NCBI RefSeq assembly: GCF_029639405.1
Contig: NZ_CP121274.1
Coordinates: forward strand, 2,418,001 to 2,482,000
DNA length: 64,000 nucleotides
Source of the DNA: Microbacterium proteolyticum
GTDB taxonomy: Bacteria; Actinomycetota; Actinomycetes; Actinomycetales; Microbacteriaceae
Direction: 5' to 3'
The translations under genes and the position numbers were made by a program. Positions 54,958-63,665 of the stretch are shown piece after piece (position 1 is the first letter of the stretch; the number at the start of each line of letters is the position of its first letter). The notes beneath the pieces are model-generated. The model searched no databases. It had not been told where the DNA came from and saw only the letters and a program-made list of their open reading frames with translations.

Positions 54958-55536
54958 TCAGTCGCGGAGCGTGAGGGACACGAGCGCGCGGTCGGGCTTG
55001 GGGCGGTCGACCACGGTGAACCCCGCCTCTTCGAAGATCGACACCGTGCCGAGGTAGAGGTCGTTCACCGGGATCTTCGCCGCGGACGGGTCGCGCGGGT
55101 ACCCCTCAACGACGCGCGCGCCGCCGTCGCGGGCGGCGTCGACGGCGGCATCCAGCAGGTCGCGCATCAGTCCGCCACCGCGGTGCGCCTTGCGGACGAC
55201 GAAGCACGTGACCGCCCAGACATCTTCGTCGTCGAGCGGTTCGGTCGTGGAACCGGTGACGTTGCGGGTGCGGGCCAGTCGAGGCTGGGCCGTCCGCGGG
55301 CCGACCCGCACCCACCCGGCCGGTTCGCCATCGACGTAGGCGATGAGTCCGGGTGGCAGGTCGCCGTTGAGCTCGGCGCGGAACATCTCGGTGCGGTCGG
55401 CGACCGACGCGTCCTTCCACGGGCCGTTCGGCAGCAGCCACCACTGGCACTGGCATTCGGGACCGTCGCCGCTGTCGAGCGCGGTCTCGGCGTCGTCGAA
55501 GCGGTCACCGGTCGCGGGGAGGATCTCGATAGCCAT
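54958..55536 (-). CDS. GNAT-family N-acetyltransferase
   Basis: 192 residues from ATG 55536. The acetyl-CoA-binding motif is VVRKAHRGGGLMRDLLDAAV; the N-terminal part contains a CQCQWW motif seen in a subgroup of GNATs. IFEEAGFTVVDRPKPDRALV closes the fold. The start is chosen because TACGGT stands 6 nt upstream in this strand (leaderless pattern); a longer frame exists but has no support. Substrate unknown. Confidence 0.87.
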   Translation of the reverse strand: MAIEILPATGDRFDDAETALDSGDGPECQCQWWLLPNGPWKDASVADRTEMFRAELNGDLPPGLIAYVDGEPAGWVRVGPRTAQPRLARTRNVTGSTTEPLDDEDVWAVTCFVVRKAHRGGGLMRDLLDAAVDAARDGGARVVEGYPRDPSAAKIPVNDLYLGTVSIFEEAGFTVVDRPKPDRALVSLTLRD

Positions 55537-55542
55537 GCGGCG

Positions 55543-55548
55543 ACCGTA
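55543..55548 (-). promoter_or_regulatory. Leaderless -10 box of the GNAT gene
   Basis: On the minus strand TACGGT ends 6 nt before ATG 55536, again without an SD. Confidence 0.45.
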
Positions 55549-55680
55549 GCGAGGGGGTCGGACACGGGCAAGGGATGCCGCGGGGGTTGCGGATCGGCGG
55601 GCGCACACGCCCGGGGCGCCGCTGGTTCGCGGGACGTGCGCGGAGCGGGTAAGATAATCGAGTTGCCTGCTCGCGGGCGA

Positions 55681-56121
<441 letters not shown>

Positions 56122-56151
56122 CTGCGTCCCAGACGTGCGTGCGAAAAATCG

Positions 56152-56697
56152 ATGACGATGTCGGAGGTGTGGTCGACGATGTCTCCAATGGCCCACGCAG
56201 ATTGGCGCGAACCTGTTCGCCTACTCAGACTCAGCCTTAGGCATGCCGCTGCGCATCAGCTGGCGCTCGCGACGCTGGTTGGATGCACGCTCGATGCCTA
56301 CCTGCCTTTCAACGTGGCAGCGGCGCGACTGGAGGCATTCCTCGAGCCGAAAATCAGGGGGACCGAGCATGCCGCGGGGGCACCGACAGAGCGACAGATA
56401 CAGTTCCTCCGGAAGCTCTGTCCTACTTTGGAGGTGCATAACGAGAGCCGCGCCGAGATCTCTGCCTGGATCGACCACTACCTCGCGCTTGGCACTATCA
56501 CTGCGCACGAGGAGTTGAAGCTGAAGAGCGGTGACGTCGTTCGAGTGAGCCGGAGCTACCGATCGATCGGGATAGCGGAAGCACGTCACGAGCTGGCCGT
56601 CGTGTCCAGCATCGGCGCGAACGGGCGCGTGTACCTCAAAGGTGGGGGCGGCGCGGGGGCATGGCCCACCGAGGTACAGCACCACGATCCCAGCTGA
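56152..56697 (+). CDS. Hypothetical protein of the tRNA-Pro-linked region
   Basis: 181 residues from ATG 56152; in-frame ATGs at 56158, 56179 and 56188 are possible and none has a good SD. A helical, Ala/Leu-rich N-terminal half is followed by PTERQIQFLRKLCPTLEVHN and AEISAWIDHYLALG, which recalls the short DUF3072-type helical domain, then a Gly-rich end. Codon use is more AT-tolerant than in the core genes. No function assigned. Confidence 0.55.
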   Translation: MTMSEVWSTMSPMAHADWREPVRLLRLSLRHAAAHQLALATLVGCTLDAYLPFNVAAARLEAFLEPKIRGTEHAAGAPTERQIQFLRKLCPTLEVHNESRAEISAWIDHYLALGTITAHEELKLKSGDVVRVSRSYRSIGIAEARHELAVVSSIGANGRVYLKGGGGAGAWPTEVQHHDPS

Positions 56698-56823
56698 GGG
56701 ATCAGCACGTATTAAGCCCGGAATTGCGAGACGCCTCCCCGCGGCTCTCCTGGCGGCGAGATGGCCATGGCCGAACGAGTCGAGCCTATCTCCTAACGCT
56801 CGAGTTGGGCTCGACTCAGGGGC

Positions 56824-57057
56824 TCAACCCTTCGGCGGGTACGGATCCTTCTTGCCGACGGTGTCCGTGTTGCGGATTTGGTTGTTGTCCTTACGGTGGT
56901 CGCGGACCTCACCGCCGCCGCTACGGGTTGCGAACCCCACCGCAGCGTCGTGCGCTTCAGCCTGCGTGCCGTAGCGGCCGGCCGCTTGCGAGGCACCCTC
57001 TCGTTTGGCGCTCCAGTCGCCTTTGTCCTTGTCGTACTGCACGTCATAATCAGCCAT
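56824..57057 (-). CDS. DUF2188-family small protein
   Basis: 77 residues. ATG at 57057 has a very strong SD (AGGAGG, complement of 57061-57066). The pattern YDVQYDKDKGDWSAKREGAS and GRYGTQAEAHDAAVGFA matches DUF2188, a small domain in which a lysine/arginine-rich beta-sheet protein is predicted; C-terminal DHRKDNNQIRNTDTVG is also typical. Function unknown; soluble and highly polar. Confidence 0.82.
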   Translation of the reverse strand: MADYDVQYDKDKGDWSAKREGASQAAGRYGTQAEAHDAAVGFATRSGGGEVRDHRKDNNQIRNTDTVGKKDPYPPKG

Positions 57058-57193
57058 CGTGGCCTCCTTCAGGTAATTGCTGGAGTGCCGATGGTAGGAC
57101 AGGCCACCGACATTTTGGCGGTTCGACTGACTCGGAGCACAACTCCAGGTCGCTTCGCGCCTCGAATGAGCCGACTCTCGAAATGATGAGCTC

Positions 57194-58195
57194 ATGCTGC
57201 GCGTCTATCTCGACCAGAACAAGTGGATCGACCTCGCGAGGGCGGCTAAGGGCCACCCAGCCGGTGCGCGCTATGTAGAGGTCTTGGAAGCTGCCCGCGC
57301 TGCCGTCGCGGCGGGCACGGCATCATTTCCGCTCGACATGTTTCGCTACGCCGAGACCGGCAAACGCTCTGATGACCGGTCCCGGAACGACGTTGCCAAC
57401 GTCATGATCGAACTCTCGAATCGACACACAATGGCGCCCGGACGATACGTGCTGCCCGCCGAACTGGACCACGCGCTCAACGCTCGCTACGGTCGCCCCG
57501 AGGAGCCGCGCAGCCCCGAGGTTTTCGGAATCGGGATCCAGCACCTGACGAACGACCAGGTCGTGTTGCCCGAACTCGACATCAGTCTGCTCCGTAGCTC
57601 CGAGAACGATATTGACGCTTCGGACTACCCCAAGATCCAGGAGATCTACTCGAAGCTTTTTGAAGCGGAGCTGCTGCGGGTCGGTCCAGCGATGGCACGT
57701 TTGGCGGGAGTGGTTACGGACACCCGTCATCTCGATCAGCAATATATCGATCACGAGAACGAGATCGCCTCGGAGATCAGGGCAAGGGGGCTGTCGGGAC
57801 CCATGCTCGACCTCGCCGTGCGCGCATCGGACCTCGGTGATATCAGGCCCGCGGTCACCCGGGCGGTCGAAGGTATCGGTCTCACCTGGGACCGCTTCGT
57901 GGAGGACCTCGGTCCAGCAGGAGTGGTCGAGTTCATGGACGATCTGCCGACGCGGCATGTCACGAACGTGATGCGAGGAGCAAAGCTCCGTCAGACAGAG
58001 CAAAAGTGGGAGCTACACGACCTCAACGACATCCTTGGGCTCCCCGTAGCAGCGGCGTACTGCGACGTGGTCGTCACCGAGAAGCAATGGGTGCACCGGT
58101 TCACGCAGGCGAAGATCGAGTCTCGTTACGGCACCACCATCCTTCGAAGTGTGGCGGATCTGACGGCAGTCCTTCAGCGTGCCGCCTCCGCGTGA
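57194..58195 (+). CDS. PIN-like domain protein, candidate nuclease/defence effector
   Basis: 333 residues. N-terminal LRVYLDQNKWIDLARAAKG carries an acidic residue at the PIN active-site position (YLDxNxWIxLA), and the C-terminal part ELHDLNDILGLPVAAAYCDVVVTEKQ with YGTTILRSVADL has the pattern of the remaining strands and acidic residues (D-N-D ... CDVVVT). The middle 150 residues are helical and unassigned. I infer a metal-dependent RNase-like protein. No antitoxin-like partner is adjacent. The absence of an SD suggests a leaderless or poorly expressed start. Confidence 0.62.
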   Translation: MLRVYLDQNKWIDLARAAKGHPAGARYVEVLEAARAAVAAGTASFPLDMFRYAETGKRSDDRSRNDVANVMIELSNRHTMAPGRYVLPAELDHALNARYGRPEEPRSPEVFGIGIQHLTNDQVVLPELDISLLRSSENDIDASDYPKIQEIYSKLFEAELLRVGPAMARLAGVVTDTRHLDQQYIDHENEIASEIRARGLSGPMLDLAVRASDLGDIRPAVTRAVEGIGLTWDRFVEDLGPAGVVEFMDDLPTRHVTNVMRGAKLRQTEQKWELHDLNDILGLPVAAAYCDVVVTEKQWVHRFTQAKIESRYGTTILRSVADLTAVLQRAASA

Positions 58196-58328
58196 TCTTG
58201 ATGGATCGGGCGACGCGGGTACGGGTGTCGCGTCCGCGAGATGCCTGTCGAGGAGACTCCGTCAGCGTGTGGGGCCGAGCGAGCTGGTCAGGAGCCGGGT
58301 GTCGTACGTTCCCGTTACAGTCCCGACC

Positions 58329-59099
58329 ATGAACGAGTGGTGGCGCGTCGACGGCTGGCCGACGGCAGACGAGTGGCAGGCGCTCTGGGCATTCGCAACA
58401 TTGGTCGTCGCCGTGGTCGCGGCATGGCTCGCCCTTCGCCAGTACCGGTCCTCCGTCGGGTCGCAACTCGAGCAGGCCAGACCCTACGTGATCGTCGACT
58501 TCTCGTTCGAGGGCAGCGCCGCCATCCTTCTAGAAGTGAAGAACGTGGGGCTCACTGCTGCGCGGAACATTCGGTTCGAGTGGTCCCCTCTACCTGTCGC
58601 GGACGATGAGGTTGCGCAGGCCGCGATCGATCGGACTCTTGTCCGAGACGGAATCCCGTTCTTGGCTCCGGGTCGCTCGATGTTCTTCTGGTTCGGAGTC
58701 TTCAGAGATGACTACGAGGAGACCATGCAGCGGCGCTTGATCGTAACCGCGACCTGTGAAGGCAGTGGCGATGCTCGCACGTGGACCAGTCAGTCTCTGT
58801 TGGATCTCGCGCAGTGGGCCGAGACGATGGTCCAGGAGGCTTCTATCGAGAAGGTCGCAAGTAGCTTGAAGAAGCTTGCCGATGCGGCCAGCAATCAAAA
58901 GAGTGCCGACGCGGAACTCGCCAAGGCTGCCAACTCCCTACACGAATACCTCGAAGCGACCGAGCGGGTGATTGACAGTCGCGCACGCAAGAGGTCCCAT
59001 CTCCACCGTCGTTTTGCTGCGCAGCAAGACCGTGAGACGCGCCGCCGGGCGGAGCTCGCGAAGCTCACAAAAGCCACTGAAGAAGAGGGAGAACCCTGA
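58329..59099 (+). CDS. Single-span membrane protein with coiled-coil C-terminus
   Basis: 256 residues. One membrane span (about 19-40, ALWAFATLVVAVVAAWLALR) close to the N-terminus, a beta-rich middle (about 60-165; PYVIVDFSFEGSAAILLEVKNVG) and a C-terminal Lys/Glu/Ala-rich coiled coil (about 175-256). The beta part looks like the common small-membrane-anchored Ig-like or DUF fold of proteins with a LEVKNVGLTAARNI phrase. Function unknown; orientation suggests a cytoplasmic C-terminus. Confidence 0.6.
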   Translation: MNEWWRVDGWPTADEWQALWAFATLVVAVVAAWLALRQYRSSVGSQLEQARPYVIVDFSFEGSAAILLEVKNVGLTAARNIRFEWSPLPVADDEVAQAAIDRTLVRDGIPFLAPGRSMFFWFGVFRDDYEETMQRRLIVTATCEGSGDARTWTSQSLLDLAQWAETMVQEASIEKVASSLKKLADAASNQKSADAELAKAANSLHEYLEATERVIDSRARKRSHLHRRFAAQQDRETRRRAELAKLTKATEEEGEP

Positions 59100-59230
59100 T
59101 CGGGCGACTGATCGTCCGTCGTGTCCAGTTGAGGTTCAGGCTCGTGCCGACGAGTCGAGCGCGCCTGTCCCGAGAGCACCGCGCAGCGAGTCGGCCGCAG
59201 CCACTCCGGCGATTTCGTCGGCCTCTGCCG

Positions 59231-60145
59231 TCAGGCGCCCTTGATCACCGCCACCACTTCCGGCAGCGTTGGGTCGTCCTGGAGATCCTCGTGTCCCGCG
59301 GCGGCGGTACTGGACAGAGCGGCGGTCACGTAGTCGGGGAGCCCCTCCCTGATTCTCACCTTGTCGTCAACGGGCTCGGCCGAATGGAGCTCAAGCAGTT
59401 TGCGGAGATCTTCGTCGGACACCCGAAGCGGAGCGGGGGCCGCCGGCGACTGTGACGGATCAGGAATGCCACTTGTCGGATTGCCCCCGCCGGAGGTTCC
59501 ACCATCACTAGAGCCGCCACCTCCACCTGCTGACCCGCCAGATGGCAATCGGAGCAAGTCGGACCACGGCATCGATATCTTGGCAAAGCGCGAGACTTCG
59601 TTCATTCCGCGCCTAACGTTGGCGTTCCGAATCCGTCGTACTTCGGACGTGCGAACGACCGCGCATCCGAACAACTCCGTGTCCCGGCCGGATGGAAAAG
59701 CGATGTCAGTGCGGGGGAGAGCCCAGCCGTTGTAGAAGAGGTGGAATGGCACGGTGCCGTTCTTGGCAGCGTGCCGGAGGAGTGTGTCGTACTGCTTCTC
59801 TTTGGGCAACGCGCCCTTGTGGCCGAGAGCTTGGTACTCGGGTTTCTTCCGGCCGAGATATACCCGCTTCGCCTGAATGCTGAAGCCGACCACGTTGCCG
59901 GACGCCGATTGAACCCACAACTCGAAGTCTGCCCCGCTCGCCTTCTCGTCGTGCGCACGCACGCGTTCCACGAGAAGCGGCAGTGATTGTTCGCGAAGCA
60001 ATCGCTTCAGCGCGAGCAGAACCGTATGGGTGATCGTGACCTCACCCCAGTCGACGTCAAGGTCATACGCGTCAACGAGCGATGCCCAGGTGCTGCGTGC
60101 CAGCTCGTCCATGAGATCGGTTACCGGAGTAAGGTCCACGTCCAC
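59231..60145 (-). CDS. DUF6615-like protein with PD-(D/E)XK-type core
   Basis: 304 residues. Around residues 65-100, AHDEKASGADFELWVQSASG and VVGFSIQAKRVYLGRKKPEY carry an acidic residue, GADFE and QAK, the pattern of PD-(D/E)XK nucleases; GHKG, LLRHAAKNGTVPFHLFYNGW continue the DUF6615 pattern. A Gly/Ser-rich linker (about 195-225) leads to a short C-terminal domain with LRVSDEDLRKLLELH. I infer a restriction-endonuclease-like role, possibly with the helicase encoded divergently at 60571. Catalysis is unproven. Confidence 0.6.
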   Translation of the reverse strand: MDVDLTPVTDLMDELARSTWASLVDAYDLDVDWGEVTITHTVLLALKRLLREQSLPLLVERVRAHDEKASGADFELWVQSASGNVVGFSIQAKRVYLGRKKPEYQALGHKGALPKEKQYDTLLRHAAKNGTVPFHLFYNGWALPRTDIAFPSGRDTELFGCAVVRTSEVRRIRNANVRRGMNEVSRFAKISMPWSDLLRLPSGGSAGGGGGSSDGGTSGGGNPTSGIPDPSQSPAAPAPLRVSDEDLRKLLELHSAEPVDDKVRIREGLPDYVTAALSSTAAAGHEDLQDDPTLPEVVAVIKGA

Positions 60146-60296
60146 ATCCTGACAGGTTGCTCTATCCGCTTGCGGCGTTCGGATTCATCTTCGCTTTGCG
60201 CTCCGACGTGCTAACGGCGACGCCGTCGGAGGCGCGAGGAGTAGTCGACAGGATTACGAAGTCGAGCGGGAGCACGATGCCCTCGACGCCGCGTGC

Positions 60297-60530
60297 ATGA
60301 TCCTCATGGAATACGACAAACCGACGCCGTTCCCGGAGAGGCTGACCATTGACGATCTCGCTACAATCTCGCTCTCGCTTCGGTGGGTCGCGATGCCTCG
60401 GCACACCGATTCGAATAGCTTCTTCACGAAGATGGTGAGGCAGGTGCTGGAGGTGACTCCGGAGAGCTACCGTCCGGAGGCACGGAAGCGTCTCCGGACG
60501 GTGGAACCGGACGAGCTTCCTAACGCCTAA
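60297..60530 (+). CDS. Small hypothetical protein upstream of the helicase
   Basis: 77 residues. Helical-type sequence RLTIDDLATISLSLRWVAMP with VRQVLEVTPESYRPEARKRL. The frame is open back to about 60170 without an ATG or GTG, so it may be a truncated longer gene or use a rare start. It ends 41 nt before the helicase on the same strand and may be co-transcribed with it. No recognised domain. Confidence 0.4.
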   Translation: MILMEYDKPTPFPERLTIDDLATISLSLRWVAMPRHTDSNSFFTKMVRQVLEVTPESYRPEARKRLRTVEPDELPNA

Positions 60531-60570
60531 TCCTGATCGAACCGTTGCCGCCCGGGGGAGCCGATAAACG

Positions 60571-63150
60571 ATGCCTTTTGTCCGAATGACCGCTGACGGA
60601 AACGTCCCCGCGACGCCGGCGGATCTCTATCGCGACGACTTGAACCCTGGCCCGGGCGCAGTGCCGGGGCTCTGGGCTCACCAGTCCGAGATGCTCAAGA
60701 CGTTCGCCGAACACGAAGGCAAGCCGGACGTCGCCCTGGAACTGCCCATGGGAACCGGAAAAACGCTCACCGGTCTGCTTATCGCTGAATGGACGCGGCG
60801 CAAGCGCCAAGCTCGCGTGATCTACGCGGTTCCGACGAAGCAGCTCGCGCGCCAGGTCGTCGCTGCCGCAGGCCCGGAGGACATCCAGACGGCCCTCCTG
60901 ATCGGGCGGAGCCGCGACTGGCCGAGTGGCGCGCAGGCCGCGTACGAGTCGGCAAGCGCCATCGCAGTCAGTACGTACAGCAGCATCTTCAACACGAACC
61001 CCCGGCTGGCGGACGCCGATCTGATCCTGTTCGATGACGCGCATGCCGGCGAACAATACGTGGGCGAGGCGTACGGCGTCAGTATCAACAGGTGGGCGAA
61101 ATCAGGCGAGTACCACGCGGTGCTCAATGCCGTCGCGCCTGCGCTCGACGGCGTTTTCCTTGAGCGCTTGCGTGCTGGCGACCCCGACCCCAACATCGGC
61201 GCTGACGTGCGGATGGTCGTGCCGCTGCGGCAGCCCGGCATGGTCGCGAGCCTCGCGGAGGCGCTGGGCACATGCACTGAATCACAGAGCTACCAATTCG
61301 CGATGATCCGGGCCGGCCTCAGCTCAAGCCTCGTGTACGTGGCCTACTCGGGCATCCTAGTGCGCCCGTACATTCCGCCGACGCATCAGAACGCGTTGTT
61401 CTCCGGGGCAAGGCAACGCGTCTACCTTTCCGCGACACTAGGCGAGGGCGGGGAGATTGAGCGGGCATTCGGCCGCAGCGGCATCCATCGCCTTGGGCAG
61501 CCGACCACCCCGCCCCGCTACGGACGGCGTTTCTTCGTGTTCCCGGAGTTCGTCGAGCAGTCCGATCCCGCGGACCTGGCGCGCGACGTCGTGAAGAAGG
61601 CAGGCAAAGCGCTCGTCCTCGCCCCAAAGAAGGACGTCGCGATGGAGGATGCGGCGGCGCTGGCCAAACCCGGGTGGACCATCATGGGCGTCGACGATGT
61701 CGCGGACGGGATGGGACCGTTCGCGGCGCTCAAGAACGGCGTGTGCGGGCTGGCCGCTCGGTACGACGGGCTTGATCTGCCCGGTGACAGCTGCCGGCTC
61801 GTCGCCCTGGACGGCGTCCCGAACCAGGACAATCTCCAGGAGCGATTCCTTCAGAACCGGGCCCGCGCGAGCGTAGCGCTCGCGGCACGAGTGCGGACGC
61901 GCGTGATTCAGGGCGCGGGGCGATGCACGCGCGGCCCGCGCGACACCGCGATCGTACTGGTGCTGGGCGGCGAGCTGTCCCGCTATCTCACTCGCCCCGA
62001 AGTCACGCAGGCCCTCGATCCAGAGCTCCAGGCGGAACTGCGATTCGGACGCGAGAACTCGCAGGCGTTCGGCGTCGGAGACGTGATGGAGAACGTCCGT
62101 GCGTTCCTCGAGCAGGAGACGGATGACACCTGGCGGGCCGGCGCCGAACCAGTTCTGACTGACTACCGAAAGGAAATGTCACAACACTTGCCGGATGGCA
62201 CGGCGTCGCTCGCAGCGTGCAGTTCGCACGAAATCCAGGCCTGGGCTGCGGCAACTGCGGAGGGTTGGGCGGAGGCCGCCGTGCATGCGCACGAGGCCGC
62301 GCGCCTCGTGGGAGCTGGCGGCCGAGCAAACGCGGGCTACCGGGCATTCTGGCTGTACCTCGAAGCTGTGTGGTCGGATCAGGCCGCAGACAAAGCGGGA
62401 GATCAGGCCGGACGCGCGGCGGCGCTCGCGCTCGTCCGACAGGCAGAGCAGGTGCTTGGGCTCGGTTCGTGGGTTCGGCAGATGGCGCCGTTCCCGGCGG
62501 CCGAGCGGTCTCCTCTCGCAGCCGTCGATGCGTTGGCAGTCGCCGAGATCGCTGGTCGCCTCGCGGGCGGCGTGAACCAGGCGGCGATCCTCCGGCAGAT
62601 CGGCGCGATTCAGGCGGGTCTTGCCGAGAGAGACCCCGGCAAGTACGAGCCGGCGCTTACCGACCTGGGGAAGATGCTCGGTGCGGCCGCGTTCAAGCCG
62701 AAGCCGAACGGGCGTTGCGACTCGGTCTGGCCGTGGGGCAACGAGCTGTGGCTTGCGGTCGAGGCGAAGAGCGACCATGAGCCGACGGGCGTCGTGCCGC
62801 ACAAGGACATCCGTCAGGCGAACGACCAGCTCCGTCTCCTTGCCGCGGATGCTGGCCTCGACGCGGCCCCTCTCGGGAGCGCCACGATCGTTGTCTCACC
62901 CAAGCCGGGAATCCACGGGGACGGAATCGCCGGAGCAGAGAGCCACGTACATTTCGCCGCGCCGTCGAGCATCGCCGAAATCGCGCACGATGCCGACTCT
63001 GCCTGGTCTGACCTCCTTGCGAAGTCCTCAGGACGCACAGAAGCGCAGCTTAGGGAGCTTGTCGCGGACACGTTCAACAGCCGCGGAATCCTCCCCTCCC
63101 AGGTGCACGACAGGCTCACGCGGGATCCGGTCAACGCCAGGGCGGAGTAG
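60571..63150 (+). CDS. SF2 helicase with C-terminal PD-(D/E)XK-like motif, candidate defence protein
   Basis: 859 residues. Helicase motifs: Walker A PMGTGKT (G61-T65), motif Ia YAVPTKQLARQV, Walker B variant LFDDAH (155-158), motif III YLSATLG (S287-T289) and motif VI QGAGRCTRGPRD (447-458); the last is of the XPD/DinG-like type. Around residue 717 the C-terminal part reads CDSVWPWGNELWLAVEAKSD: Asp717 with Glu731-x-Lys733, a PD-(D/E)XK nuclease signature. Fusion of an ATP-dependent translocase to a nuclease core, in a tRNA-linked region next to a DUF6615-type gene, suggests anti-phage or anti-plasmid activity. This combination does not match a named system I recognise. Standard start ATG; GGGAG about 10 nt upstream. 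Confidence 0.75.
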   Translation: MPFVRMTADGNVPATPADLYRDDLNPGPGAVPGLWAHQSEMLKTFAEHEGKPDVALELPMGTGKTLTGLLIAEWTRRKRQARVIYAVPTKQLARQVVAAAGPEDIQTALLIGRSRDWPSGAQAAYESASAIAVSTYSSIFNTNPRLADADLILFDDAHAGEQYVGEAYGVSINRWAKSGEYHAVLNAVAPALDGVFLERLRAGDPDPNIGADVRMVVPLRQPGMVASLAEALGTCTESQSYQFAMIRAGLSSSLVYVAYSGILVRPYIPPTHQNALFSGARQRVYLSATLGEGGEIERAFGRSGIHRLGQPTTPPRYGRRFFVFPEFVEQSDPADLARDVVKKAGKALVLAPKKDVAMEDAAALAKPGWTIMGVDDVADGMGPFAALKNGVCGLAARYDGLDLPGDSCRLVALDGVPNQDNLQERFLQNRARASVALAARVRTRVIQGAGRCTRGPRDTAIVLVLGGELSRYLTRPEVTQALDPELQAELRFGRENSQAFGVGDVMENVRAFLEQETDDTWRAGAEPVLTDYRKEMSQHLPDGTASLAACSSHEIQAWAAATAEGWAEAAVHAHEAARLVGAGGRANAGYRAFWLYLEAVWSDQAADKAGDQAGRAAALALVRQAEQVLGLGSWVRQMAPFPAAERSPLAAVDALAVAEIAGRLAGGVNQAAILRQIGAIQAGLAERDPGKYEPALTDLGKMLGAAAFKPKPNGRCDSVWPWGNELWLAVEAKSDHEPTGVVPHKDIRQANDQLRLLAADAGLDAAPLGSATIVVSPKPGIHGDGIAGAESHVHFAAPSSIAEIAHDADSAWSDLLAKSSGRTEAQLRELVADTFNSRGILPSQVHDRLTRDPVNARAE

Positions 63151-63218
63151 AAACCGCTGATGCTTGACGCGGTGAGGCTCGTTGTCATAATGAGGGGCAC
63201 ACAAGGGGGACCACAAGC

Positions 63219-63465
63219 ATGCGCTTCTCAGGAGCCTTCGAAATTGAGCGGACGGATGAGGGCGACTGGTTCGATCCTCACCTGACCATTGACACGAAAC
63301 TCTTCGCGGTACGACAACCGGCGTCCCGTTGTCGATGCAGAGCTCGATCGACTGGCGACTGAGATAGGACTCATCCCCGTCGAGGTCATGGGGCGTCCAG
63401 TCCCGCCTTCGGCGCGACGAACGACGAAGCGGCTCAACCCCGGCAACAAGAAGCGGAAGCGATGA
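63219..63465 (+). pseudogene. Frameshifted or decayed gene downstream of the helicase
   Basis: Frame 1 starts MRFSGAFEIERTDEGDWFDP at ATG 63219 with AAGGGGG upstream, but stops after 47 residues (TGA 63360-63362). From about 63307 another frame (+1) continues RYDNRRPVVDAELDRLATEI and RRTTKRLNPGNKKRKR to a stop at 63463-63465, which overlaps the next ATG (ATGA). The first 29 residues and the second 52 both look coding, so I infer one gene broken by a frameshift or an internal deletion near 63300. Two independent small genes are less likely because the second has no normal start codon. Confidence 0.5.
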
Positions 63466-63665
63466 CGTACTCAGATATCGTTACCGCGGCGAGGAGCGGA
63501 CATGCTTCGATTTCAGTGGCCCAAGTACTAGCCGATCGGAGTCTCGGATCCTGGTATTACGTCGCGGCGGGCACGGTGGACTCGAGCTCACGGTACAAGT
63601 TGCCTGATCGTCAGAACGAGTCAGCGCGGCAAGCGGAATGGACGGGGTTAAGTGTCGAAGGGTAA
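63462..63665 (+). CDS. Small hypothetical protein, overlapping both neighbours
   Basis: 67 residues. The ATG overlaps the preceding stop by 4 nt, and its C-terminus overlaps the next GTG. Polar, Ser/Ala-rich (RSGHASISVAQVLADRSLGS); no recognised domain. The chain of overlaps suggests an operon starting at 63219 or at the helicase. Could be a small accessory subunit. Confidence 0.45.
   Translation: MTYSDIVTAARSGHASISVAQVLADRSLGSWYYVAAGTVDSSSRYKLPDRQNESARQAEWTGLSVEG

Noticed and set aside
60162..60404. 80-residue minus-strand frame near 60.2 kb
   Set aside because: Overlaps the small plus-strand gene before the helicase and has no SD or recognisable sequence; either strand is weak here, and the plus-strand one fits the helicase context better.
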